Assembly (NCBI RefSeq): GCF_028640845.1
Contig: NC_080540.1
Location: forward strand, 169,265,752-169,329,751
DNA: 64,000 nucleotides
Origin: Ahaetulla prasina
Taxonomy: Eukaryota > Chordata > Lepidosauria > Squamata > Colubridae
Direction of reading: 5' to 3'
Shown: positions 23,122 through 36,126 of the stretch, in pieces
Position numbering within the stretch: the first letter of the stretch is position 1
Layout: every line of letters starts with the position of its first letter
Made by a program: the position numbers and the translations under genes
Notes under the pieces: model-generated
Told to the model about the DNA's origin: nothing
The model's database searches: none
What the model saw: the letters and a program-made list of their open reading frames with translations, nothing else

Positions 23122-23734
23122 TGTTGTGACTCGTCCTCCCTCCTCTCCTCAGCCGGGCCCCTCCCGTCTCCAACCGGGCCTTTTATCAGACTCTGAGTCT
23201 GATAATGAAGATGAATGGCCTGTCATGCCTCCAGCCCCCGGCCCTGGCCCCATGCCCAGAGAGGATTCCAGGAGTGGGAGGACAAGCCCGATAAACCTCA
23301 CTCATACAGTGTGTGTTCCTTTGGCTCAGCCTTCAGAGCAGGAAGCCAGCCAGGTGGTGGAATTACCCGGGCCTACTCCCTCTGACCCCTCCCTTTCCCA
23401 GACACTGACAGCAGATCCAGCTGAAAACAATTTAGAGTGGGTGGACCCTCACTTCCGGAGATCTGAGAGGCGACGTCAGCAGAAGGAAGGGTGGGGCAGG
23501 CCTGGATAAATGCTGAGTCATGGAGCCACACCCCACAGCCTATATTCCAACCTTGAGTCAAGCAAAGTCTTATCTAGTTTGCTGATATCGGACTCTATCG
23601 CTGAAGTCACAACTTGGGCTCCTGCCTGCCCTGATAAACCTCGAAGGAACTTGGCAAGCTGCAGAGGCTTCGTTGCCAAGTTTGTTACGGACTTCCTTGA
23701 CTCATTCGTCAGAGTGGGAGTGGGACACGACACA
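23122..23734 (+). mobile_element. Possible LTR-like repeat with a Pro/Ser-rich open frame
   Basis: Bounded by TGTTGTGACTCG and GGGACACGACACA, short inverted TG...CA-type ends. No matching direct duplication is evident at the flanks. It carries an open frame (23084-23509) rich in Pro and Ser with an acidic stretch (SDSESDNEDEW) and a basic end (FRRSERRRQQK). I do not recognise a protein family. The reverse segment at 16130-16700 has a similar layout. It could be an unclassified LTR or a piece of a larger retroelement. Confidence 0.3.
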
Positions 23735-24639
23735 GTAGTTGGCTGAAGACTTCTTCCCAGATGAAGTCCAACACATTCCTACACAGAGATAACACACCAA
23801 AAGTTTGAGTGACACAAAAAAGTATTTATGCGCATGTTAACACTCATACAAGCCATTGGGTTCTTCCTGGACACCCTCCTTGTTCCCTTCAGTAGTAGCA
23901 GAAGGTCCATGACATCTCAGGAGACAGGAGGAAAAGGTGAAGGCTAAGTCCTGAACTCGGGAAGACTTGGATCCTAAGCTGGAGATCCAAATTAAGGGAA
24001 CGAGGGAGGAGGACTAGCTTTTGTGACTAGTGATGATGATAAAAAGAACAGCAAGAGAGCAGGCAGGCAACAGAGGAGACAAGCTTGGGAAGGAACATGC
24101 TGGCTGGGTACAGGAGAGGAGAGGGATAAATTGAATGGGATGGAAAGAAAGAAGTCAGGAAGAACAGTGATGTAATGGGCAACAGATGACATACACGAGA
24201 AAAATAATTGGAAGACAAGGTAAAAAGTAGTAAGTTGATCTACGGACATACAAAGAAGGAGAAGATTTAAGGGTACAGAAACTCTTATAAAACCAACCAA
24301 AGTCAAGGTGAAAGATCAGGTCCACCTATGACAGGTTTAATTAAACTGATTAATTGCTACTCCAATTAAACTGATTTATTGCTATACTCAGACACAGGAT
24401 CTTCTCAAATAATATATTAGCACCTGCTTAGAGTTAGATAAGGGTCCAAGGAATTTGAGGGAGGTTGGACTTAGTTCGCTTGAGATGATGTAGGGATTTT
24501 AGACTGATCCCTCTTTTAACTCAGCCCACAGGTTCTGCCACTCCTTCTCCTACAACCAATCGATCAAGATAATTTTAGCTCTGTTTAAATTCCTGCACAG
24601 GTGGGATATTCAGAGTCTCAAAGCTGGGCTGATCAGGAA
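23735..24639. other. Unassigned DNA, no gene seen
   Basis: Minus-strand frames at 23992-24306 are hydrophobic but lack recognisable motifs, start context or splice support. Confidence 0.45.
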
Positions 24640-24873
24640 ATAGCAATAGCACACTTATATACCACTTCAGTGTGCTTTACAGCCCTCTCTAAGTGGTTTA
24701 CAGAGTCAGCCTCCTGCCCCCAACAATTTGGCTCCTCATCTTACTGACCTCGGAAAGGATGGAAGGATGAATCAACCATGAGCTGGTCAGGATCGAACTG
24801 CCAAACTGCTGGCAGCCGGCAGTCAGCATGAATTAGCCTGCAGTGCTGCATTCTAACCACTGGTGTCACCAGG
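24640..24873 (-). mobile_element. tRNA-derived SINE, family 1
   Basis: Same order of blocks as 20917-21151, on the minus strand. It begins (plus sense) with TAGCAATAGCAC and includes AACAATTTGGCTCCTCATC. Confidence 0.75.
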
Positions 24874-24959
24874 GCTGATTCTAGGTATCTAAATAGGTAT
24901 CTAAATCAACCTGGCTGAAATTTTATTTGAGTTATTCTGATGTTTCCATTTCCACCCGG

Positions 24960-25550
24960 ATATATTTATTTATTCATTTTATTTTATTTTATTTATTTAT
25001 TTATTTATCACAACATTATATATAAGCATAAGCATGAAATAACTATACGATATATAAGCATAAATGTAATCATAAGTATGTAATAACTACCGTATATACT
25101 CGAATATAAGCCGATCCGAGTATAAGCCGAGGTCCCCAATTTTACCCCAAAAACTGGGGTAAACTGGGGACTCGAGTATAAGCCGAGGGAGGGAAATGAG
25201 GCAGCTACCGGTCAGGGAAACCCTCCCTCCCTCAGCCGAGAAGGCTGGCGACTCCCCCGCCCCGCCCTCTCACTGCACCGGCAGGGCTTCCCCGCGCTAA
25301 TGCAAAAGCCCGCCAAGTTTGCGCCATCCGGTATAATGTGAAAAAAAGAAGAAAAAAAAAAACTCGAGTATAAGCCGTATATACTCGAGTATAAGCCGAG
25401 GGGACGTTTTTCAGCACAAAAAACGTGCTGAAAAACTCGGCTTATACTCGAGTATATACGGTATATGAAATTGGATACAATCAAAGGGAACATTAGGAGA
25501 GGGACGGTAGGCATGTTGGTGCTCTTATGCACACCCCTTTTGCTCTCTTT
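24960..25550 (-). mobile_element. CR1-like LINE 3' end, split by a palindromic MITE
   Basis: On the minus strand, TGCATAAGAGCACCAACATG (from about 25540) matches the copy at 1400-1430. The AAAT tail lies at 24965-25010. The two parts are separated by the element at 25090-25461, so the CR1 copy is older. Confidence 0.75.
25090..25461. mobile_element. Palindromic TA-flanked MITE (Tc1/mariner-like ends)
   Basis: Begins CCGTATATACTCGAATATAA and ends CTCGAGTATATACGG, with inverted ends of about 25 bp and a TA on each side (25088-25089 and 25462-25463). The right end is itself a near-palindrome (CTCGAGTATAAGCCG repeated in both senses). There is no transposase. A TA duplication is the mark of Tc1/mariner-type transposition, so the class is inferred. 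Confidence 0.75.
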
Positions 25551-25583
25551 TTTAAAATCAGAACCAGCTGAAGACAGCATCTA

Positions 25584-25586
25584 TAT

Positions 25587-25671
<85 letters not shown>
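25584..25671 (+). repeat. (ATTT)n microsatellite
   Basis: About 22 uninterrupted TTTA units, directly against the following SINE, consistent with having grown from its tail. Confidence 0.97.
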
Positions 25672-25673
<2 letters not shown>

Positions 25674-25870
25674 CATTTATATCCCGCCCTTCTCCGAAGA
25701 CTCAGGGCGGCTTACATTGTGTAAGGCAATAGTCTCATTCTATTTGTATATTTATATACAAAGTCAACTTATTGCCCCCCCCCAACAATCTGGGTTCTCA
25801 TTTTACCTACCTTATAAAGGATGGAAGGCTGAGTCAACCTTGGGCCTGGTGGGACTAGAACTTGCAGTAA
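25672..25870 (-). mobile_element. tRNA-derived SINE, family 2
   Basis: Plus-sense ATATCCCGCCCTTCTCCGAA, ACTCAGGGCGGCTTACATTG and GCTGAGTCAACCTTGGGCC. A fuller copy at 50130-50386 carries a clear B box (GGCTCGAGTCCCACC on the minus strand). This copy lacks the tRNA head. Confidence 0.75.
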
Positions 25871-26150
25871 TATTTCCATATTTTGTCCTAGATGAGTACT
25901 TAGAGCAATGCTGCACTGGCTGTATCTATCATTTTATTTTCTATAGTGGTGTATTTTCTCATTCTCAGCTTTAACGTGTAGCCAGATTTCATTTATTTAT
26001 TAGATTTATATGATCGCCCTTCTTACCAAGGATGACTCTGCATGCGTTTCTTCTTCAGTTTTTGCTTGCCACGCTTGAAGCCATTTTCTGTGGCTTCTTT
26101 GTAAAATAGGATGCCAAATAGAATATCTGATGCTTCTGATAGATGTAAAG

Positions 26151-26443
26151 CGGAGGTGGGTTTCAGCAGGTTCTGACCAGTTCTGGAGAACCAATAGTGG
26201 AAATTTTGAGTAGTTCAGAGAACCGGTAGTAAAAATTCTGACTGACTCCGCCCCCATCTATTTTCTGCCTCCCAAGTCCCAGCTGTCCCAGGAAGGAAAT
26301 GGGGATTTTGCAGTAAACTTCCCCTGAAATGGGGAGGAAAAGGGGATTTTACAGTATCCTTTCCCTGCTATGCCCACCAAGCCACACCCACCAAGCCACA
26401 CCCACAGAACCGGTAGTAAAAATTTTTTTGAAACCCACCGCTG
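26151..26443 (-). mobile_element. hAT-like MITE family A, reversed
   Basis: Starts CGGAGGTGGGTTTCAGCAGG and ends GAAACCCACCGCTG. The perfect 8 bp duplication ATGTAAAG lies at 26143-26150 and 26444-26451. Confidence 0.92.
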
Positions 26444-27369
26444 ATGTAAAGCATTTTTTTTCTTACAATGTTCCCTATTCTTCCACTTTGCAACAAACAG
26501 GAAGATATGGACAGCAATTCCTCTCCAGTGACATTATGTTATCTTGGTCATAATTACCAGATTGACTGTTAACATAATTTATAAGCAAAAATATAGTTCT
26601 TGGCTGCAGAAATGATTTTTTGCTCGGCTCTAAGCATTATGTGAAATTAAAAAGGTAGCTGGACGCAGCTTCCTGGCATTGTAGCTCCTGCGGCTTCTGC
26701 CACCAAGTAAGCCCAGCAAGTCTGAACTCAGAAGCTAAGCAGGGTCAGGCTTGGTAGTACTTAGATGGAAGACCTCCAAGTTATACCAATATTGCAGGCT
26801 AGGTTGGGAAGTCATCCCAGAGGAAGTCAATCTGCATAATTGTCCAAGACAACTGCAAACATGTTCATGAAATTATGAAGTTTATCAAGGTAAAATATAT
26901 CAAGTTTCACCTGAAATAGACTTTTAATTTTTTTTATCAAGGCTCAATAAAAAAAGAGGGGGAAAAACATTTCTCCAGCTTATGTAAGCCCTGATCTTAC
27001 CTATGTGGCTTTAGTTTATGCAGTTTAAATAAGCACCAAAGTTACAGGTGCCCCACACAATATATTCATCTGTAAGTTTGAGCCTTGTGGTTGCACACTG
27101 AGACCAAGGGCCAGTTGTTGGTTGTGGTTCTAAATAAATTTATTTGTCATCTATGCCATTGACCTGGTGTTCAGAATTACTTCTTAAGAATGTGCTGGTG
27201 CGTGTTTTAGAGTACACAGAAACCCATGACATTTTGTAGGGTGATTTGCAGATACTCCCTTCCTAAAAATGTTCCTTTTGTATGAATTCTTCTCTCAAAT
27301 ACTTATTTTAATTTTTCCCAAATATTGCCCTGAATTAAGTGTTGTATCATTAAGTGTATCATTAAGTAT
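26444..27369. other. Unassigned DNA, no gene seen
   Basis: 26690-26840 has CCCAGCAAGTCTGAACTCAG...GGTCAGGCTTGGTAGTACTTAGATGGAAGACC, which resembles a decayed 5S rRNA or 5S-derived SINE fragment. Too degraded to call as a gene. Confidence 0.35.
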
Positions 27370-27605
27370 TAAATTTGTACCCTGTGTCTATCATTAAGCG
27401 TTGTAAGTGTTGTACCTTGATGAAGGTATCTTTCCTTTTATGTACACTGAGAGCATATGCACCAAGACAAATTCCTTGTGTGTCCAATCACACTTGGCCA
27501 GTAAAATTCAATTCAATTCAATTCAATTCAATTCAATTCAATTCAATTCAATTCTATTCTATTCTATTCTATTCTATTCTATTCTATTCTATTCTATTCT
27601 ATTCT
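27370..27605 (+). mobile_element. L3-type LINE 3' terminus with (ATTCA)n(ATTCT)n
   Basis: Carries TGTACACTGAGAGCATATGC and CACTTGGCCAGTAAAATTC, then about 10 ATTCA units that switch to about 11 ATTCT units (27500-27605). The frames over the repeat are translations of the pentamer. Confidence 0.85.
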
Positions 27606-28464
27606 GAATATGAAGTCAATACCTGTAACTACTTTATAGTTTTTTCACCAAAGCCGCTGATCCATACTTTGTCCACTGGAGGGAGCTGTTGTATAACTGA
27701 AAAAGAAACAAGCATGCAATTTAACTAGGATAAAAAAGCATTGGAAAGCGGTGTAGTAGCTGGTTTGCAAGGCTTGTTCTGCTGTGTCAAGAGCTATCCC
27801 TGATTAGCTTTACACCTGTATGCGTTCATAACCACTTTGCTTACCTTGGGGTCCAGTCAAAAGCGATCCATCTCCATAAGTTTGTATGGTTGAACTGAAT
27901 TCCAAGGAAGTTTTACTGTCTTATTCAGAAATACTGGTAAGAAAGCAGCTGGGCTGTGAAGAGCAGACAAGAACTTTCCTAGCAAATGTTTGCTCAGAAT
28001 GAAAAACAGCAGGTCCTAGAGCAGGTGCCAGAGGAGTTTGGATTCTTCTGGGTTTTTGATATTAGCTGAGAACAGTCTGCCCAATTATTATCACTGATAA
28101 CTGAGGCAAAATGGGTATACACTTCTCATTTGCAAGTATGCAAATGAATATGGCGTTGGTTACTTTTGTAGTCGTGGAATGCGTATGATATAGCAAGATA
28201 GACTGATTCAAATGTGTTTCTAAATAGCTATTAACTGGTTGTCACTGTTTTCTTTATCCTATACACACACCCCCAGGAAGGATGGGCCAGCCTGGTGTCC
28301 TTTAAACTAGAAAATAGTGGCTCCTGGGATTTTGTCTTGGGATTGCCATGAATCTTTGCAGCAGAAGAAGTGAAATAATGAATGGACAGTATCAGAGCTC
28401 TGAGAGCTTGATGGCTAAGCTAAAAGTTGGTCACAGTTTTCCCTAGGCAATATTATTCTCTCTA
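27606..28464. other. Unassigned DNA, no gene seen
   Basis: A donor-like CTG/GTAAGAAA occurs near 27945, but all three frames upstream of it are closed. Confidence 0.45.
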
Positions 28465-28465
28465 C

Positions 28466-28486
28466 CATCCATCCATCCATCCATCC

Positions 28487-28559
<73 letters not shown>

Positions 28560-28800
28560 CTACCTCTATATCTATCTACCTACATCTATATCCACTACCT
28601 ACTTCCTTCCTTCCTTCCTTCCTTCCTTCCTTCCTTCCTTCCTTCCTTCCTTCCTTCCTTCCTTCCTTCCTTCCTTCCTTCCTTCCTTCCTTTCCTCCTT
28701 CCTTCCTGTTTCTCTCTCTCTCTCCCTCCCTCCCTCCCTCCCTCTCTCCCTCTCTCCCCCCGTCCCTTTCCCTCTCCCTCCCTCCCCTCCCTCTCTCTCA
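28466..28800 (+). repeat. Compound pyrimidine-rich microsatellite (CATC)n(TATC)n(CCTT)n(CT)n
   Basis: Successive blocks: CATC, about 18 units of TATC, a degenerate TCTACC stretch, about 22 CCTT units, then C/T-rich sequence. The frames are artefacts. Confidence 0.97.
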
Positions 28801-28804
28801 TATT

Positions 28805-29190
28805 TATATAGCCACTCAACTCACACCCAATGACTCCAGGTGGAATACAACATTAAATATTGAGAAAACGCAATCAGACAATCCACTTGAAAGGTTCCAA
28901 GTGGGGTCCACAAGCCCACTGAAAAAAACCATGTCTTGAGGAAAAGCAACAAGATGGGAGGGCAATCTTATCTCTGGGGGAATGATGTTCCAAAGGGAAG
29001 GAGCCACCACAGAGACGGCCTTTTTTCTAGGTCCCACCAGAGGTACTTCCTTGATAGTTGGGTCCTGCAACATACCCTCCTTTCTTCCTCTGGAGCACTG
29101 AGTAGATGTAATTGGGGGTAGGCAGTCCTTCAAATAACCTAGCCCCAAGCCATGGAGGGCTTTAAAGGTAATAACCAAGTGCCATCAATG
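28805..29190 (-). pseudogene. L2/CR1-group LINE ORF2 C-terminus remnant
   Basis: The minus-strand frame 28816-29178 encodes FKALHGLGLGYLKDCL and VAPSLWNIIPPEIRL, motifs seen in the C-terminal tail of L2-type LINE ORF2 proteins. It is open for about 120 residues but has no RT core, being truncated. A relative on the plus strand lies at 51140-51665. Confidence 0.7.
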
Positions 29191-30041
29191 TTCAGAACTT
29201 GCTTCACAGCATAATGTCACTTTTTCCATTCAGAACCATGAAAGTCTTGACTTAGCCAAGCTGAGATGTATTATTATGGTGGGTCACATAGTAAGCCAGG
29301 TTTCAGAATGGATTTGGCGCAGTTCCTAACAGACCAAGCACCAGTACCAGGTCTTAAGGACCCTTGTGTTAAAAATGTTCGAAAGCTTCATTATCTTAAT
29401 CTCAAGCTCATTTTGCTGTTGGATGCTCAGATGAAGAGCAGTGTACTTTAAATGTCAGTAAGATTATTTTCCAAAATGTAAAGGGAATCTGACTAGGACA
29501 AAAGTAATTGATATGAAAATTAGATTAAACAATGTGGTGAAACAAGAGCCATAGAATCTCTGCTCTTTATAGAGGCTGCTTGGTGTTGTTTGGCTTCCTT
29601 AAGGGCAAAAACCTCTTTCTTGTCCTCTTTCCAGCAGTGCTGCTCCTGGAGAAAACAAGAGTAGAATCCAGGTAAGAAATAGAAACTCAAGCAAACTTTT
29701 ATGCAAATCTGCTGAAAAGAAAATCCTGTTAAATTAAATGGTGTTTTTCTGCAAATATAGATTGTAGCTTTATCCCAGTTATGTATCACGGCTCCAAGAT
29801 TCTTAAATTACATTGGATTTCAGTTCCCTAATTTTGAATGATAGAACCTATATTTGCTGACAAAATGGAAACATAATTTAGTGCTGCTACTCTTAATTTA
29901 TTAAACTTGCCAATTCTTGACAATTTCTGAGGAATACTGCTCTATGCTCTTTGTGGGTGTGAATAAATCCCACTGAAGTGGAAAAAATAATTACGATTAG
30001 GTATATGGAATCACAGTATAATAATTTACCTTAGTTTTGGG
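29191..30041. other. Unassigned DNA, no gene seen
   Basis: No exon or repeat termini recognised. Confidence 0.5.
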
Positions 30042-30625
30042 AATTGCTACCAACCTGCCTTCTGTTGAGGACCTGTATACTGCACGAGTCAAAAAGAGGG
30101 CTGTGAAAATATTTACAGATCCCTCACATCCTGGACATAAACTGTTTCAACTCCTACCCTCAAAATAATGCTATAGAGCACTGCACAACAGAACAACTAG
30201 ACACAAGAACAGTTTCTTCCCGAAGGCCATCACTCTGCTAAACAAATAATTCTCTCAACACTGTCAAATTATTTACTAAATCTGCACTACTATTAATCTT
30301 CTCATCATTCCCATCACCAATCTCTTTCCACTTATGACTGTAACTTTGTTGCTTGTATCCTTACGATTTATATTGATATTGATTGTTTCCTAATTGCTTA
30401 TTTGTACCCTATGACTATCATTAAGTATTGTAACTTATGATTCTTGACAAACGTACCTTTTCTTTTACGTACTCCAAGAGCGTATGCACCAAGACAAATT
30501 CCTTGTGTGTCCAATCATACTTGTCCAATAAAGAATTCTATTCTATTCTATTCTATTCTATTCTATTCTATTCTATTCTATTCTATTCTATTCTATTCTA
30601 TTCTATTCTATTCTATTCTATTCTA
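30042..30625 (+). pseudogene. L3-type (CR1-group) LINE 3' end with (ATTCT)n tail
   Basis: Codes for the ORF2 tail (EDLYTARVKKRAVKIF, HKLFQLLPSK, KNSFFPKAI) with an in-frame stop after LLPSK. The 3' UTR follows, ending CCAATAAAGAATTC, then about 17 pure ATTCT units (30537-30624). The same segment occurs in the longer copy at 60340-61330. 5' truncated. Confidence 0.85.
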
Positions 30626-31234
30626 AATGTGGATGTTGGCATAACTACAAGCCTGACCATCTGCCTTCTTCAGCAAATGCTTCCTTTGGGCCAGACGGTC
30701 CAGGTTTCTCTTCACTGTCTTTCTTTTATGGCAGGATCTCCAAAGGTGCTGCCTGGCCTTCCAAGCCTGGGATCTCTGTCTAGATCACAACATGGCTTCC
30801 GATGACATGGTAGACAGCACTAATAAGATCACTTCCAGGTAAGCATGAAGCTTGTTTGTGGAGAGCGTGGCCTGAATAAAAGGATAAACATCTTTTACCA
30901 TATATAAGTGGAGACTACTACTGGCCAAGGATGCAGTCAAGACCTTATGGATCCTTCTGTAACAGAATATAGTGAGGAAGTGTCCCAGATGTGCTTTTTC
31001 AAGAGGCAACTGGACTTTCTGTTTTTTTTTCTTTGAAGATGTTTCACTTCTCATCCAAGAAGCTTCTTCAGCTGGTGGGGAATGGAAGGATTTATACTCC
31101 TTGGGTCATTTGCATTCTTTTAGAGAGTCATTGAGGCCACCTGGAAGTTATCTGTGTCCTCAGGGTCACCTGAAAATGGGTGTGGAGCCTTCCTGGAACT
31201 GTTGAAAGGACTGTTTTGTAGACTGCAGATAGAT

Positions 31235-32493
<1,259 letters not shown>

Positions 32494-32652
32494 GATGTCG
32501 TATCCTTCCCCCTCTGTCCATTTGCACTACTCAGGTGACCCTGACAACACAGGTAAACCACCAGGTGGCCTCAACGATTCTCTAAAAACAATGCAAATGA
32601 CCAGCTATCTGCAAGGAGTATAAATCCTTCCATTCCTTACCATCCAGTCAGA

Positions 32653-34029
32653 GCTGAAGAAGCTTCTTCAGCTGGTGGGGAATGGAAGGATTTATACTCC
32701 TTGGGTCATTTGCATTCTTTTAGAGAGTCATTGAGGCCACCTGGAAGTTATCTGTGTCCTCAGGGTCACCTGAAAATGGGTGTGGAGCCTTCCTGGAACT
32801 ATTGAAAGGACTGTGTTGTAGACTGCAGATAGATGATGTCGTATCCCTTCCCCCCCCTCTGTCCATTTGCACTACTCAGGTGACCCTGACAACACAGGTA
32901 AACCACCAGGTGGCCTCAACGATTCTCTAAAAACAATGCAAATGACCAGCTATCTGCAAGGAGTATAAATCCTTCCATTCCTTACCATCCAGTCAGAGCT
33001 GAAGAAGCTTCTTCAGCTGGTGGGGAATGGAAGGATTTATACTCCTTGGGTCATTTGCATTCTTTTAGAGAGTCATTGAGGCCACCTGGAAGTTATCTGT
33101 GTCCTCAGGGTCACCTGAAAATGGGTGTGGAGCCTTCCTGGAACTGTTGAAAGGACTGTGTTGTAGACTGCAGATAGATGATGTCGTATCCCTTCCCCCC
33201 CTCTGTCCATTTGCACTACTCAGGTGACCCTGACAACACAGGTAAACCACCAGGTGGCCTCAACGATTCTGTAAAAACAATGCAAATGACCAGCTATCTG
33301 CAAGGAGTATAAATCCTTCCATTCCTTACCCTCCAGTCAGAGCTGAAGAAGCTTCTTCAGCTGGTGGGGAATGGAAGGATTTATACTCCTTGGGTCATTT
33401 GCATTCTTTTAGAGAGTCATTGAGGCCACCTGGAAGTTATCTGTGTCCTCAGGGTCACCTGAAAATGGGTGTGGAGCCTTCCTGGAACTGTTGAAAGGAC
33501 TGTTTTGTAGACTGCAGATAGATGATGTCGTATCCCTTCCCCCCCTCTGTCCATTTGCACTACTCAGGTGACCCTGACAACACAGGTAAACCACCAGGTG
33601 GCCTCAATGACTCTCTAAAAACAATGCAAATGACCAGTTGTCTGCAAGGAGTATAAATCCTTCCATTCCTTACCATCCAGTCAGAGCTGAAGAAGCTTCT
33701 TCAGCTGGTGGGGAATGGAAGGATTTATACTCCTTGGGTCATTTGCATTCTTTTAGAGAGTCATTGAGGCCACCTGGAAGTTATCTGTGTCCTCAGGGTC
33801 ACCTGAAAATGGGTGTGGAGCCTTCCTGGAACTGTTGAAAGGACTGTTTTGTAGACTGCAGATAGATGATGTCGTATCCCTTCCCCCCCTCTGTCCATTT
33901 GCACTACTCAGGTGACCCTGACAACACAGGTAAACCACCAGGTGGCCTCAATGACTCTCTAAAAACAATGCAAATGACCAGTTGTCTGCAAGGAGTATAA
34001 ATCCTTCCATTCCTTACCATCCAGTCAGA
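32653..34029 (+). repeat. Four tandem 344-345 bp units
   Basis: Units start at 32653, 32998, 33342 and 33686 and differ by a handful of substitutions and one or two C-run indels. Each has ATGGAAGGATTTATACTCC and its inverted copy GGAGTATAAATCCTTCCAT, so each unit can itself fold back. Confidence 0.95.
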
Positions 34030-34115
34030 GCTGAAGAAGCTTCTTGGATGAGAAGCAAAATGTCTTCAAAGGAAAAAAAAATCCAGTTTCCTCTTGAAAA
34101 AAGTTCCTTTGGGAC

Positions 34116-34773
34116 AGCCACAACCTAGATGACTGAAAATCTCCATAGACATTTTGTGAGGAGGTGGATCCCTAGAAGGGCAGGGTTGCATTTCAGGAGA
34201 ATAAGAGACAGTACAGATATTTGGTGTGAGAGAAAGAGGGTGAAGACAGCCCCTCCCTAATAATATCAAAGTAAATGGGAGATGCAGATAGTAGAGTGCT
34301 TAGTCGGCTAGATTGATGACAGGCCCCAAAATCACCATTCTTCCAAGCTGAGTTCGTTATTGTGTCCACAGGGAATCTTGTCAGACAAAGCATTCTATTA
34401 TGTGCATTTACCATATACTCTGAGAACTATTAGGAAGGGTCTGTCTTCACCCTCTTTCTCTCACACCAAATATTGGACTGAGTGGTCTCTTATTCCCCTG
34501 GAAAGCACCACCTTCCCACCCTGGGATTCGCCTTTTCACTACATTCCATCCCTTCTTTGACAAGCATATCTCACGACCTATTGTAAAGGAGAAATAAAGC
34601 TTGTATGAGACCACCAATGTAGTGGTTGAGGTATTGGCGTAGGACTGGGAAGAATTTGATTCAAGTCCAATCTTAGCCGTGGAAGCTTACTTAGTGACTT
34701 TGTGAAAGTCATGCCCTTCCAGATGGTTCTTGTTGTGGAGATAAACTGAAGGAAGGAGCACTATAGGCGCTGA
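34116..34773. other. Unassigned DNA with a local inverted duplication
   Basis: TTTGGTGTGAGAGAAAGAGG (about 34220) reappears inverted as CCTCTTTCTCTCACACCAAA (34451-34470). No gene seen. Confidence 0.6.
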
Positions 34774-34786
34774 AATAATAATAATA
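34774..34786 (+). repeat. Short (ATA)n at the R4 5' junction
   Basis: AATAATAATAATAC directly precedes the truncated R4 copy. A longer (TAA)n lies at its 3' end. Confidence 0.85.
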
Positions 34787-36126
34787 CAAAATATGCAAGT
34801 GCATCGGTAATTTCATTGCAAATACGATGAAGCACTGGAAAACGGAATTGTTTATTGGAAGTGAAAACTACGGACTGGTCAACATCAGAAGAGGGATTTT
34901 CCAGGGTGATTCTTTGTCACCTCTGCTGTTTGTCATTGCTATGATCCCCCTGTCAACAATTTTACAGAAAACTAACCTGGGTTATCAAACTGCTAAAAAT
35001 TCACAGAAAATCTCTCACCTTCTGTACATGGATGATCTGAAGCTATACGGAAAATCAGAAATTGAAATCCAGTCACTGACCAATACAGTTTGAGTTTTCA
35101 GCACTGACATCAGCATGGAGTTCGGCCTGGACAAATGCGCCACAGTGGCACTGAAGAAAGGGAAGATCATAGAAAGTAATGGAATTGAAATGCCCAATGG
35201 ACAAACCATCAAGTGCAACAACCCGAAGCCTACAAATACCTGGGCATACTGCAGTTGGACAATATCAAGCATGGGCAAGTGAAAAATGTGGTCAGCAAAG
35301 AATACATGCAAAGGGTCAGGAAACTTCTAAAAAGTAAACTGAATGGCGGTAACACCATCAAGGCTATAAACAGCTGGGCCATACCCGTTATCAGATATAC
35401 TGCTGGAATTGTAACCTGGACACAGGCAGAGCTGGACAGTCTGGATAGGAAAACAAGAAAACTGATGACCATACGCTATGCGCTGCACCCACGTAGTGAC
35501 GTTGACAGGCTATATTTGCCCAGAAAGGTGGGCGGCAGAGGACTTTTGCAAGTGAAGCAGACAGTTGAAGAAGAGAGACATGCTCTGGCAGATTATGTGA
35601 AAGACAGTGTTGAACCAGCTTTGATAGAAGTCAACAAGAGGAAGCTGCTAAAAGTACAGCAAACCAAGTATCAATATAGGAAAACAGCGATGCAAGCTCG
35701 AGCTGACAGCTGGTATAACAAAGCACTACATGGACAGTTCCTTGAAAAGATCCAATGAAAAGTAGATAAGGAAAAGACTTGGTTATGGCTGACCAACAGA
35801 ACATTGAAGAAAGAAACAGAAGGCCTAATTCTTGCGGCCCAAGAACAAGCCATTAGAACAAATGTAATCAAAGCCAGAATAGAAAAATCTGCTGATGATC
35901 CCAAATCTCTGCAAAGAAGCAGATGAAACCATTGATCACATACTGAGCGGTTGTAAGACAATAGCTCAGACCGACTACAAACAACATCACAACAGTTGTC
36001 AGATGGTCCACTGGAACTTGTGTCACAACTACCATCTGTCTGTAGCAAAGAACTGGTGGGATCATAAGCCTGAAAAAGTGATTGAAAATGAGCATGCAAA
36101 ACTACTGTGGGATTTCAGAACACAGA
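34787..36126 (+). pseudogene. R4/Dong-clade LINE, first copy of duplicated RT-to-RLE segment
   Basis: Encodes the second half of a reverse transcriptase, starting just before NIRRGIFQGDSLSPLLFV and including the catalytic LLYMDDLKLYG. The thumb region follows (KYLGILQLDNIKHG, DRKTRKLMTIRYAL, LPRKVGGRGLLQVKQ), then the start of the C-terminal region (EADETIDHILSGCKTI). RT with C-terminal zinc knuckle and restriction-like endonuclease is the plan of the R2/R4 group. A stop at 35091, a frameshift near 35215 and a TGA at 35756 inactivate it. The 5' two thirds of the element are missing. It breaks off in the endonuclease region and joins the second copy at 36127. Confidence 0.85.

Noticed and set aside
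26690..26840. 5S rRNA gene
   Set aside because: Some resemblance (GAACTCAGAAGCTAAGCAGGGT) but too decayed and partial; at best an old pseudogene or SINE.
32653..34029. CRISPR-like regular repeats
   Set aside because: The units are 344 bp direct tandem copies with no short repeat/unique spacer pattern, and the genome is vertebrate.
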